Part shown: positions 26,388-34,903 of the stretch, piece by piece
Layout: every line of letters begins with the position of its first letter
How positions within the stretch are numbered: the stretch's first letter is position 1
DNA from: Variovorax sp. J22G73
GTDB taxonomy: Bacteria; Pseudomonadota; Gammaproteobacteria; Burkholderiales; Burkholderiaceae_C
Assembly (NCBI RefSeq): GCF_030317035.1
Contig: NZ_JASZYK010000022.1
Coordinates: 1-64,000, forward strand
Direction: 5' to 3'
Length of the DNA: 64,000 nt
Notes under the pieces: model-generated
Told to the model about the DNA's origin: nothing
The model's database searches: none
The model's input: the letters and a program-made list of their open reading frames with translations, nothing else
Translations under genes and position numbers: made by a program

Positions 26388-26794
26388 AACACGCAGAGCG
26401 GTGGTCCACAGTGCGCGCGGGGCGCAATCCAAACTGCTATCAGTGCGATCGTCTGGCAATCTCGGAGCTTTGCATTGCGAGAACTGGCGCTGCTCGTCCT
26501 GCATCATGCTCGGCATTCCGTTCGCCGCCACTGCTCCGGATTTGCGGCACCGAATGAGTGTGACCAAGGTTTTCGTGCAAACGACAACGCGTTATAGGTA
26601 GGCCAGAAGGGGGCACCGCAGTGCCAGCCAACTCGGCGCGCGGCGATCTCGTCGAACCCGCAAATGTCAGATCGGCGACGAGGTGATGTCCTGATCGACA
26701 ACGCGCACGCATGGGCGCCTGCTTCGACAAGCGGCACGGCGATCGGTTGCACACAGACCCTTGCTCTACGCGCTCAAGAGAAGCTATCGCGCCT
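26388..26794. other. intergenic region between convergent operons
   Basis: The rightward operon ends at 26387 and the leftward uronate cluster ends at 26795. No gene with credible composition or motif was found, and no clear hairpin-T terminator was seen by eye. Confidence 0.4.
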
Positions 26795-27736
26795 TCAAGA
26801 CGACAGCATCAAGGGCCGATCGCCGAGACTGGAGGGCCAGACGCCAGGAACAGGGCTGCGAAACTCGAAGAGCGCGCCTTCCATGGGCCCTGGTGACTTC
26901 CATTGCGGGCGGACGAGTGAAGTCACGAAGATTCTTCCTGCATCTCGTCCACCGAAGGCGCACATCGTGGGCGCGAGGCAGGGCATACATATGCGTTCAA
27001 TGACATGGCCGACCGGATCGATGCGATTCAACACCGCAGCCGAAACCCCGGCTGACCAATAGATACCCTGCGAGTCCACCATACCTCCGTCAGGCCGGCC
27101 GGCCTTTTCATCGAGCCACGCCAGAATGCGCGGAGTGCCCATGCCTCCGGATTCTTCGTCCCAGGGGGCCATGTACAACTGGCCGCGGGCACTGTCCGAA
27201 AAATAAATCGTGGTCCCTTCGCGGTTCCAAGCGATCCCATTGGCTACAACTAAACCGTCGTGGATTTGAACTATTGCGCCGTTTGCGCTCGCGCGATAGA
27301 GCGCGCCTGTCGCTTGCTTTTCGGCGCGATCGTCCATCGATCCGAAAACAAACCATTGCCCGCTCGGCGAAACTTTTCCGTCGTTTAGCCGATTCTCAGC
27401 GACGTGGTCGACCACTGCCACCTCGTGCAACTTTCCGGTCAACAGATCGATTTGCACCAGTCGGTGTTGCAATGCCAGCCATGCATGAGAGTCGCCACAG
27501 AGCGCCAACGCGCCGACTACTTCGGGCAGTTGCCAGCGCGACAACTCTCCGGTTTGAGGATCCAGACGCAGAAGATGCGGGGCGCGAACGTCGATCCAAT
27601 AGAGTGCCGCTTCGCTGCGATGCCAGACAGGCGACTCGCCGACCTTGCAGCCCACCGGCCAGGCGACGAGCTGCTGCAATGACGGGTGCGGCAGCGCCGT
27701 CGGAACAATCTGCTCAGCGCTGCGCGGCGCGTGCAT
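26795..27736 (-). CDS. SMP-30/gluconolactonase-like sugar lactonase
   Basis: 313 residues from ATG 27736 (27757 is an alternative). Six-bladed beta-propeller of the SMP-30/regucalcin family: GESPVWHRSEAALYWIDVRAP carries the metal-binding Glu, GLVVANGIAWNREGTTIYFSDS the Asn, and GRPDGGMVDSQGIYW the Asp. It should hydrolyse a sugar-acid lactone such as the aldarolactone made by uronate dehydrogenase, whose gene candidate overlaps it by 23 bases. Last gene of the leftward cluster. Confidence 0.9.
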   Translation of the reverse strand: MHAPRSAEQIVPTALPHPSLQQLVAWPVGCKVGESPVWHRSEAALYWIDVRAPHLLRLDPQTGELSRWQLPEVVGALALCGDSHAWLALQHRLVQIDLLTGKLHEVAVVDHVAENRLNDGKVSPSGQWFVFGSMDDRAEKQATGALYRASANGAIVQIHDGLVVANGIAWNREGTTIYFSDSARGQLYMAPWDEESGGMGTPRILAWLDEKAGRPDGGMVDSQGIYWSAGVSAAVLNRIDPVGHVIERICMPCLAPTMCAFGGRDAGRIFVTSLVRPQWKSPGPMEGALFEFRSPVPGVWPSSLGDRPLMLSS

Positions 27737-28514
27737 TGGTAAATTCGCTCGCTGCAAAGGAACCGCCTTGGTAGCGCTCGGCTACCGGGTCGTCGCTCAC
27801 GCGAGCCTCGAGTTGTTCAGCAAAACCATCGGCGCTATGGGTCGGCCGGTAGCCAAGCTCGAATGCGCGTGCATTGGGCCACCAGGAACGCGAGTTGCCC
27901 GAAGCTCCGTAAACAATTTCGTTATCGTAGTTGGCCGTAAGGCCCACGGTGACCAGCGCCGCTAGGTCTTCCGGATGAATCCAGTGCGAGAGCATTCGCG
28001 CATCTGAGGGCTCCTGCGCGCAGTGCCCGATGCGCAGGCCGAACCCGCGCACGCCGTGCTTGATCGCGTACAAGCTGGCCAGTGCTTCCATGAAAACCTT
28101 GGTCAAGCCGTACCGCGAATCCGGCAGCGGGTGCACTAGTTCTGCGAGCGGCGTGTCGCGAGGATACAGGCCCACCGCATGGTTGGACGTGGCGTAGATG
28201 ACGCGATCGACGCCTGCCGCGTGTGCCTGATCCCACAACTTGATCGTGCCCTCGATGTTGGCGGGCAGGAGCACGTCCCACTCGGCCTCACGAGGGTAGC
28301 CTGCAAAGTGCACAACGGCCGAAGCGCCCTGCACCGCTCGCTCGAGCGATGCTTCGTCATTGAGATCGATCTGAAAGACCTTCTCGTTCGGCTTGGCGGC
28401 CGTCATCGGCGCACGATCCACCAGGCGGAGCTCCGCGCACTGCGTCGATAGGTAAGGCCGGAGCGCTTGGCCGAGCCTACCCGCTGCCCCGGTCAGGACG
28501 ATGCACTCCCGCAT
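27714..28514 (-). CDS. uronate dehydrogenase-like NAD(P)-dependent SDR
   Basis: 266 residues from ATG 28514, whose start overlaps the stop of the RraA-like gene. An extended-SDR Rossmann fold: VLTGAAGRLGQAL binds NAD, and the active pair is in YGLTKVFMEAL (Tyr-x-x-x-Lys). Length and sequence style (IYATSNHAVGLYP, GLRIGHC) match uronate dehydrogenase, which oxidises galacturonate or glucuronate to aldarolactone. The lactonase gene next door supports that. Exact substrate is inferred. Confidence 0.85.
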   Translation of the reverse strand: MRECIVLTGAAGRLGQALRPYLSTQCAELRLVDRAPMTAAKPNEKVFQIDLNDEASLERAVQGASAVVHFAGYPREAEWDVLLPANIEGTIKLWDQAHAAGVDRVIYATSNHAVGLYPRDTPLAELVHPLPDSRYGLTKVFMEALASLYAIKHGVRGFGLRIGHCAQEPSDARMLSHWIHPEDLAALVTVGLTANYDNEIVYGASGNSRSWWPNARAFELGYRPTHSADGFAEQLEARVSDDPVAERYQGGSFAASEFTNARAAQR

Positions 28515-29263
28515 CACGCGGCGGCCTCCTTGCTCAGCGGATAGCGCGCCTGATTCACTTCGCGCCATGCTTCGAACGCGGCTTGCCGCTCGGGATCCGT
28601 GAGCGGGTAAGTGCCGAACAGCGAGTCGCCGGCGTCGATGCGAGTCTGGACCCAGTCTTCATAGATCGTCTGACGATAGGCAATGGCTGCGATCTCGTCG
28701 GCGACATGCCGCGGGATGCACACGACGCCTTCGGCATCACCCACCATGACGTCGCCAGGATAGACCCCCACGCCGCCGCAAGCGATCGGCAATCCGATAT
28801 CGATGGCGTGGTGGCGAATCAGGTTCGTCGGCGCAGAAGGCCTCTGGTGGTAGGCCGGGATCGCCATCTGTGCAATTTCTGGAGAATCACGAAAGCCCCC
28901 GTCGGTCACGACGCCTGCCGCGCCGCGGCGCAGCAGACGCGTGAGCAACAGGTTGCCGGCTGAGGCAGCTGACGCGTCGCCACGGCTGTCCATCACCAGG
29001 ACATGTCCGGCCGGGCACTCTTCCACGGCCACACGCTGGGGGTGCTTGCGGTCATTGAATGCCTCGATCTGGTCCAGGTCCTCTCGCGCCGGAATGTAGC
29101 GCAAGGTGTAGGCGATACCGACCATGGAGACAGTGTTTGACCCCACCGGCCGGACGTTCTGCAGGAAAGTGTTGGAGAAGCCCTTCTTGAACAGGGCGGT
29201 GGTCAACGTCGCCGTCGAGGTCTTCGCGAGGCGAGCGAGCGTGAGGGAATGAAGTTCGGTCAT
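28514..29263 (-). CDS. RraA-like family protein (possible aldolase)
   Basis: 249 residues. The RraA fold is shown by GHVLVMDSRGDASAASAGNLLLTRLLRRGAAGVVTDGG, including the DxxGD.. and GGFRD metal/substrate residues, and by VYPGDVMVGDAEGVVCIPR. True RraA (RNase E inhibitor) is near 160 residues. Longer relatives include HMG/CHA-type aldolases and proteins in sugar-acid operons, so a class II aldolase or dehydratase role on a keto-deoxy sugar acid is more likely than RNase control. Coupled on both sides by 4-base-scale overlaps. Confidence 0.82.
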   Translation of the reverse strand: MTELHSLTLARLAKTSTATLTTALFKKGFSNTFLQNVRPVGSNTVSMVGIAYTLRYIPAREDLDQIEAFNDRKHPQRVAVEECPAGHVLVMDSRGDASAASAGNLLLTRLLRRGAAGVVTDGGFRDSPEIAQMAIPAYHQRPSAPTNLIRHHAIDIGLPIACGGVGVYPGDVMVGDAEGVVCIPRHVADEIAAIAYRQTIYEDWVQTRIDAGDSLFGTYPLTDPERQAAFEAWREVNQARYPLSKEAAA

Positions 29264-30456
29264 TGTTCAGATTTCGTGAGAAAAGAGCGTGGGCGACGCG
29301 CCTGCAGGTAGGTCGTCTCTTCAGCAGTGCCGGCATTCCAACCCCCGGTGGCGATGGCCGTGTTCTGGGTGCTGGGGTGTTGCGCGATGAACTCTGTGTT
29401 GAGCTCGATCCCGAGGCCCGGTGTCGTCGGTACGTTCAAGAGGCCGGCTTCGGCAGCCAGGTTGGTTCGGAGCACTTCGGCCCTGCCGCTCCAGTCCGGC
29501 TGCATGCGCTCCAGGATCAATGCATTGGGAATGGCGGACAGGAGATGAACGGCCGCGACTTCTGCCACCGGCCCTAGGGATCCTGAATGGGGCGCGACCA
29601 TCACGGCCCAGGCTTCCGCCATGCCGGCGAGCTTTTTCATCTGCGTCAAACCGCCGAAGCGGCCTGTGTCGGGCTGCAGCACATCAACCAAGCCCTCCTC
29701 CAACAGCGGCTTCATGCAGGTCAGACTCGACAGCCTTTCGCCAGTCGCGAGCGGTAGTGCCAGCTTTTCGCGCATGAGGCGCCAGCCGCGCAGGTCATCC
29801 GGCGCCACTGGCTCTTCCAGGAAAAGCAGATTCAATGGCTCAAGAGCGCGACCTATCGCAACAGCGTCGGCGGCGGTGAGCCACGGGGGGCCGTGCAGGT
29901 CAACCATCATGTCGACCTCTGGGCCCACGGCCGCACGGATTGCGAATGCGCGCTCTACGACGTCCTTGATACCGCCGACTTTGATGGCGCTTACGCCCAT
30001 GGCAACCGCGGCTTGGGCGGTCTCGACGGAGGGCGCATGAACGTAGTACGGGATCTTCGCGCGCGTGGTCCCGCCGAGCAGGTTGGCAACAGAGGTGCCG
30101 AGCGCCAGGCCTTTCAAGTCCCACAAAGCAGTGTCGATCGCAGCCAATGCGCCCATACCGACCACACCCGTCTGGCCGTGGCCCATCATGGCGACCCGCA
30201 TCTTTTGCCAGAGGCGCTCGATGTCGCTGGCGGGTTCGCCTACCAGAAGGTGGCGCAGATCGCGCACTGCCGTTTCGACCACGCGCGGCCAGCCTGAGCC
30301 TTCGCCGGTACCAATCAAGCCTTCGTCCGTTTCGATGGTCACGAAAAGCCAATTACGGCTTGTCGCCAGTGCGCTTTTCCCAGTCGCGGTCCATCCCGTA
30401 TGTCCAGGCGCTTGCGCCTGCATTAGGTGGCAGCGAACGTCCTTGATCTTCATCAT
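29260..30456 (-). CDS. enolase-superfamily (MR/MLE) sugar-acid dehydratase, GalD-like
   Basis: 398 residues. Mandelate racemase group of the enolase superfamily: Lys159 in AIKVGGI, the Asp186-x-His188 of VDLHGP, Glu214/215 in LFLEEP, Glu240 in ATGERL, and His290 in MVAPHSG. The D-x-H plus late His arrangement is that of D-galactonate dehydratase-like enzymes, so it should remove water from a sugar acid to give a 2-keto-3-deoxy acid. Overlaps the RraA-like gene and the Bug gene by 4 bases each. Substrate not resolvable from residues. Confidence 0.9.
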   Translation of the reverse strand: MMKIKDVRCHLMQAQAPGHTGWTATGKSALATSRNWLFVTIETDEGLIGTGEGSGWPRVVETAVRDLRHLLVGEPASDIERLWQKMRVAMMGHGQTGVVGMGALAAIDTALWDLKGLALGTSVANLLGGTTRAKIPYYVHAPSVETAQAAVAMGVSAIKVGGIKDVVERAFAIRAAVGPEVDMMVDLHGPPWLTAADAVAIGRALEPLNLLFLEEPVAPDDLRGWRLMREKLALPLATGERLSSLTCMKPLLEEGLVDVLQPDTGRFGGLTQMKKLAGMAEAWAVMVAPHSGSLGPVAEVAAVHLLSAIPNALILERMQPDWSGRAEVLRTNLAAEAGLLNVPTTPGLGIELNTEFIAQHPSTQNTAIATGGWNAGTAEETTYLQARRPRSFLTKSEQ

Positions 30457-31451
30457 TCAGCCTTGATGTCTGCTGCCTTGATCAACGCTGACCAGCGCGT
30501 CAGCTCCGCGGCGTAGAGGGTTTCAAAATCCTTGGGTGTCTTGCTGGTCACCACTTCGGAGCCCAGCTGCTCCGCCCGGTGCTTGAACGTTTCCGACGAT
30601 GCGGCAGCCACCACTGCCTGGTGCAGCCGCGCGACGATAGGAGCCGGGGTGCCGGCACGCACGGCAATGCCTTGCCAACTGCGAATAAACGTGCTCGTTG
30701 GCAAGCCGAGCTCGCCGGCGCTCTTCACGTTAGGCAGGCCAGGAATGCGGTCCTTCTGCATCACCGCGAGCGGACGGATCTTCTCGGCATCCACGGTTCC
30801 CTTGAGAGAGCCGGACATCAGGTCGAACATCATGTCGATCTGCCCGCCCATCAAGTCCTGGTTGGCCGGAGCGCCGCCTCGGTACGGCACATGGATCATC
30901 GAGGTGCCACGAGCTCTTTTGTACAGCTCCATCGCCAGGTGCGACGAAGTGCCCACGCCCCCTGAACCCACGCGCAAACCGCCGGACGCCCGCTTGGCAG
31001 CGGCATCGACTTCGTCTGGCGATTTGATGCCGCTTGCGTTGGACGCAAGCATCACCACCGGCACGCTTGTGATCTGTGAAACCATCGTCAGATCCTTTGC
31101 GGGGTCGTACTTAACGCCGGCCAGCGCGGGGTTGGTGGCCAGATGAATGGCCGCGAACAGCAGCGAATAGCCGTCCGCCTCCTTGCCCAACACGAGCTGC
31201 GTGGCGATGTTTCCCGATGCGCCGCTGCGGTTGTCGATGATGACCCGTTGCCCGAGGGACTTGCTCATCTCGTCAGCGAGCGCGCGCGCGATTGAGTCTG
31301 CGGAACCGCCGGCAGCGAAGCCGACATAGAGCGTGATCGGCTTGTCGGGGAACTTCTCGGCGTGCGCTGCAGTGTTAACGCCACACGCGAGCGTGCAGAC
31401 AACGGAAGCGATCGCCGTGCGCCAGCGAATGCGAGGGATGAAGTTTTTCAT
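30453..31451 (-). CDS. Bug/TctC-type binding protein of the sugar-acid cluster
   Basis: 332 residues with a Sec signal ending at AAHAEKFP (about residue 32). Bug signatures: ITLYVGFAAGGSADSIARAL, VIIDNRSGASGNIA, GYSLLFAAIH and MIHVPYRGGAPANQDLMGGQ. First gene of the leftward sugar-acid operon, 66 bases downstream of the GntR gene. Probably captures the operon's sugar acid in the periplasm. No TctA/TctB permease genes are in the window. Confidence 0.92.
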   Translation of the reverse strand: MKNFIPRIRWRTAIASVVCTLACGVNTAAHAEKFPDKPITLYVGFAAGGSADSIARALADEMSKSLGQRVIIDNRSGASGNIATQLVLGKEADGYSLLFAAIHLATNPALAGVKYDPAKDLTMVSQITSVPVVMLASNASGIKSPDEVDAAAKRASGGLRVGSGGVGTSSHLAMELYKRARGTSMIHVPYRGGAPANQDLMGGQIDMMFDLMSGSLKGTVDAEKIRPLAVMQKDRIPGLPNVKSAGELGLPTSTFIRSWQGIAVRAGTPAPIVARLHQAVVAAASSETFKHRAEQLGSEVVTSKTPKDFETLYAAELTRWSALIKAADIKAE

Positions 31452-31517
31452 GGTCTCCTTTTTTGTGAAATCTGCCGCGCTTGTTTCAGGCTGCCGTGGC
31501 CCAGCGGGGTGAAGCCG

Positions 31518-32168
31518 TCAGGGCGTGGCAGCCAGCGCCAACAAATCCAGGCGCGACGAGTCGGTATGTTCGAGCGATGCCCGCGCTGCGCCGTCGGCGT
31601 CGCCGGCAGCGATAGCGTCGATCAGGCTTCTGTGCTGCTCGTGAACCAGGTCTAGTCGGCCAGGACCGTAGCCTCGGCTGCGGCGAAACGCATCGACCAG
31701 GCTGGAGCGCCCTTCGAGCATTTCCAACGCGAGTGGGTTGTCTGCCACGCTGTCGATCAAGCGATGTAGCTCGCGGTTGGCGGCCACGCAGGCGCCAATG
31801 TCGCCATCGGCGGCCAACCGTACTTGCGTCTCGGCCAGCTTTTTCATGGCCGCGACGTTTTCAGGGGTCGCCTTGATCGCAGCCTCTCGAGACAGCATGG
31901 CCTGGATCGCCCCGCGAACCCGATACAGGTTGTCGATGTAGCGCGCGTCCACCGTGGGAATCACCGCGCCGCGGTTCATCCGCATGGCAACCACCCCCTC
32001 CCCTTGCAACTGAAGCAATGCCTCTCGCACCGGGTTGTTGCTCACCTGGTAATGGCTAGCGAGTTGCGCGAGCGTCACGTGCGAACCGAGAGGCCACAGG
32101 CCAGCAACGATGTCGGCTCGAACCTGGTCTCGCAAGCGCATGTAGGTGGGGGTGTTGATCGCGTTCAT
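31518..32168 (-). CDS. GntR/FadR-type (FCD) transcriptional regulator
   Basis: 216 residues from ATG 32168 (MNAINTPTYMRLRDQVRADI); an ATG at 32186 is possible. The winged HTH spans about 10-70 (LASHYQVSNNPVREALLQLQGEGVV), and the FCD effector domain about 85-210. FadR-type GntR proteins usually repress sugar-acid catabolism until the substrate or an intermediate binds. It is divergent from the porin and upstream of the Bug-lactonase operon, over an AT-rich palindrome, so it can control both. Confidence 0.92.
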   Translation of the reverse strand: MNAINTPTYMRLRDQVRADIVAGLWPLGSHVTLAQLASHYQVSNNPVREALLQLQGEGVVAMRMNRGAVIPTVDARYIDNLYRVRGAIQAMLSREAAIKATPENVAAMKKLAETQVRLAADGDIGACVAANRELHRLIDSVADNPLALEMLEGRSSLVDAFRRSRGYGPGRLDLVHEQHRSLIDAIAAGDADGAARASLEHTDSSRLDLLALAATP

Positions 32169-32191
32169 GCCCAAATCATACTTCATTATGG

Positions 32192-32203
32192 ATTTAATTA
32201 AAT
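32192..32203. promoter_or_regulatory. AT-rich palindrome, candidate GntR operator
   Basis: ATTTAATTAAAT is a perfect 12-base palindrome in the 79-base gap between the GntR gene and the porin, in clear contrast to the GC-rich surroundings. Autoregulation and control of the porin by the neighbouring GntR protein would explain it. Binding is not shown. Confidence 0.4.
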
Positions 32204-32247
32204 GTTCAATGTAAGATCGCGCCAACCAGAACTAGAGGAGACATACG

Positions 32248-33225
32248 TTGAACTTTCGGTTTACCGCGCTCGGTTGCGCATTCGCTGCTTCGGCCTCGAT
32301 GGCCCTGCCCGCCCACTCTCAGTCGTCGTTGACCATCTACGGGCGGGTCGATTTAGGCCTCTTCATTCAGCAGGGCGGAACGACCCCCATCAACGGTGGC
32401 CGCGCGGGCAATCCTTTCGGGGACAGCACTGAGCTCAAACAAGGTTCCGCCGGCCGGCTGGGGTTTCGCGGAACGGAAGATCTCGGAGGTGGGTGGTACA
32501 GCGGCTTCACCATGGAGCATCGGTTCCAACCCGATACCGCAACGCCTGAGGTGCCCTTTTGGCAAGCCCGCTCCTTCGTCGAGATCGGCTCCAAAACTTT
32601 TGGCTCGGTTTACCTCGGCCGCGAGTACATCCCTGCCTTCTGGGTGGCGCTGAAGCTGGATCCCTGGGGCTTCGACAGCGTAGGCACGCCGGGTCCGAAG
32701 CACCAATTTGCGAACTACACGGTGGACAACGGCATCCGAAGCAACAACACAGTGGGCTACAAGACGCCGCTGTGGAACGGTTTCCAGGCCAACCTTGCTG
32801 TTTCCGCTGGAGAAAAGCTGCGCCACGACTCATGGGGCGCCAACCTCGAATACACCAACGGCCCGTGGTACGTCGCTGCGGCGATCGACAAGACCGACGA
32901 AAAGCAAAAGCTCTCGATGGTCGGTGCAGCCTATGACTTCGACATCATTCGGGTGGCCTTGACTCGCTCGTTGGCCACGGTGGCGGGGAACAAGAACCGC
33001 AACACCACGCTGACTGGCCGAATTCCCGTCGGCCCCGGCGTGATCAAGCTCTCACTCGCCAAGCTCGAGCTCGGCCCCTTGCAGGACTCGAACACCCGCT
33101 TTGGTGTCGGCTACGAACACTTCCTGAGCAAGCGGACCTCCATCCTCGGCAACATCGGCTCCGCCAAGCAAGACCGGTTGACGCGCACGACGCTGTACGA
33201 CCTCACGCTGAAGCACAACTTCTGA
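32248..33225 (+). CDS. Gram-negative porin
   Basis: 325 residues from a TTG start at 32248, chosen because AGAGGAG lies 8 bases upstream and the signal peptide begins there (MNFRFTALGCAFAASASMALPAHSQ). The mature protein opens with SSLTIYGRVDLGLF, the hallmark of the trimeric beta-proteobacterial porin family, and ends with the aromatic DLTLKHNF expected for outer-membrane assembly. Likely admits the sugar acid handled by this cluster. Confidence 0.92.
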   Translation: MNFRFTALGCAFAASASMALPAHSQSSLTIYGRVDLGLFIQQGGTTPINGGRAGNPFGDSTELKQGSAGRLGFRGTEDLGGGWYSGFTMEHRFQPDTATPEVPFWQARSFVEIGSKTFGSVYLGREYIPAFWVALKLDPWGFDSVGTPGPKHQFANYTVDNGIRSNNTVGYKTPLWNGFQANLAVSAGEKLRHDSWGANLEYTNGPWYVAAAIDKTDEKQKLSMVGAAYDFDIIRVALTRSLATVAGNKNRNTTLTGRIPVGPGVIKLSLAKLELGPLQDSNTRFGVGYEHFLSKRTSILGNIGSAKQDRLTRTTLYDLTLKHNF

Positions 33226-33351
33226 TCCTCGTCGCGCGCCGGCCACTGCGGCGCGCTTATCCCAGTGGCGACCGATGGCAGTGCTGTCGGCCGCTCGCTC
33301 CACCGGCAAGCACCGATGCCATCGGCTGCTTGCCGCACCCATCCTTTCGAC

Positions 33352-34788
33352 ATGCAACATCACGACAATCTGATTGGCGGCAAATGGACGCCGGGCAACA
33401 GCTACGCTGCAAACCTCAACCCGAGCAACCTGCAAGACGTCGTCGGCGAGTACGCCCAAGGCGATGCGAGCGACGTCGATGTCGCCGTGGCAGCAGCAAA
33501 CGCTGCCTTCCCGGCCTGGGCCACGGGCAGCATCCAGGCGCGTTCCGACGCGCTCGACAAGATCGGCACCGAGATCTTCGCGCGCAAGGAAGAGCTGGGC
33601 ACGCTGCTGGCGCGCGAAGAGGGCAAGACCAAGGCCGAAGGCATCGGCGAGGCCACGCGCGCGGGCCAGATCTTCAAGTTCTTCGCGGGTGAATGCCTGC
33701 GCCTGTCGGGCGAGGTGCTGCCGTCGGTGCGCCCGAACATCGGCGTGGAGATCACGCGCGAGCCGGTGGGCGTGGTCGGCCTGATCACGCCGTGGAACTT
33801 TCCGAACGCCATTCCGGCGTGGAAGATCGCGCCCGCGCTGGCCTTCGGCAACTGCGTGGTGCTGAAGCCCGCCGACCTGGTGCCCGGCAGCGCCTGGGCG
33901 CTGAGCGAGATCATCAGCCGCTCGGGCATTCCGGCCGGCGTGTTCAACCTGGTGATGGGCCGCGGCAGCGTGATCGGCGAGGCGCTGGTCAAGCACCCCG
34001 GCATCCATGCGATCAGCTTCACGGGTTCGGTGGGCGTGGGCCGCAACATCGCGATCCAGTGCGTGACCAACCACAAGAAGGTGCAGCTCGAAATGGGCGG
34101 CAAGAACCCGCAGGTGGTCCTGGACGACGCCGACCTGGCGCAGGCCGTGGAGCTGAGCGTGCAGAGCGCGTTCTACTCCACCGGCCAGCGCTGCACGGCG
34201 TCCAGCCGCCTGATCGTGACCGAAGGCATCTACCCGAAGTTCATCGCGGCCATGAAGGAGCGCATGGCCAGGATCAAGGTGGGCGACGCGCTGGCGCAGG
34301 GCACCGACGTGGGGCCGGTGTCGTCGAAGTCGCAGCTCAACCAGGACATGGAATACATCGCCATTGGCAAAGGCGAGGGCGCGACGCTGGCGGCTGGCGG
34401 CGAACTGCTGAAGCTGGAGACCGATGGCTACTACATGTCGCCCGCTCTCTTCAGCGAGTCGGCCGCGTCGATGCGCATCAACAAGGAAGAAATCTTCGGC
34501 CCGGTGGCGAGCGTGATTCGCGTGAAAAACTACGAAGAGGCGTTGGCCACGGCGAACGACACGGAGTTCGGTCTGTCGGCCGGCATCGCGACCACGTCGC
34601 TGAAATACGCCACGCACTTCAAGCGCCACAGCCAGGCTGGCATGGTGATGGTCAACCTGCCGACGGCGGGTGTGGACTACCACGTGCCCTTCGGCGGCCG
34701 CAAGGGATCGAGCTACGGTCCGCGCGAGCAGGGCAAGTACGCGCAGGAGTTCTTCACGACCGTGAAGACTGCGTACACGCTGGCCTAG
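33352..34788 (+). CDS. ketoglutarate-semialdehyde-type aldehyde dehydrogenase
   Basis: 478 residues from ATG 33352 (MQHHDNLIGG), where alignment to ALDH starts naturally; the frame is open further upstream. Catalytic Cys281 in GQRCTASSRL, general base Glu247 in LEMGGKNP, NAD-binding FTGSVGVGRNI, and VGLITPWNFPNAIPAWKIAPAL. The closest subgroup by look is 2,5-dioxovalerate (alpha-ketoglutarate semialdehyde) dehydrogenase, the last step of oxidative pentose, uronate and aldarate routes, fitting the cluster. Confidence 0.9.
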   Translation: MQHHDNLIGGKWTPGNSYAANLNPSNLQDVVGEYAQGDASDVDVAVAAANAAFPAWATGSIQARSDALDKIGTEIFARKEELGTLLAREEGKTKAEGIGEATRAGQIFKFFAGECLRLSGEVLPSVRPNIGVEITREPVGVVGLITPWNFPNAIPAWKIAPALAFGNCVVLKPADLVPGSAWALSEIISRSGIPAGVFNLVMGRGSVIGEALVKHPGIHAISFTGSVGVGRNIAIQCVTNHKKVQLEMGGKNPQVVLDDADLAQAVELSVQSAFYSTGQRCTASSRLIVTEGIYPKFIAAMKERMARIKVGDALAQGTDVGPVSSKSQLNQDMEYIAIGKGEGATLAAGGELLKLETDGYYMSPALFSESAASMRINKEEIFGPVASVIRVKNYEEALATANDTEFGLSAGIATTSLKYATHFKRHSQAGMVMVNLPTAGVDYHVPFGGRKGSSYGPREQGKYAQEFFTTVKTAYTLA

Positions 34789-34903
34789 GCCTTCCAGAAC
34801 CGTTTGACGGAGGATCGCCTTCGAGGAAATCGCACGTCACCGTTGATCGCTTGACCGCCGAACGCGGCAAGCGCCCGAGTAACCGATTCATCAATCAAGA
34901 GAC

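Noticed and set aside
25008..26567. 519-residue leftward frame opposite the second Bug gene
   Set aside because: Shadow of PrpD and Bug genes, which have clear motifs.
33052..34683. 543-residue leftward open frame opposite the aldehyde dehydrogenase
   Set aside because: Histidine/arginine-rich shadow of a well-supported ALDH gene in GC-rich DNA; no motif of its own.
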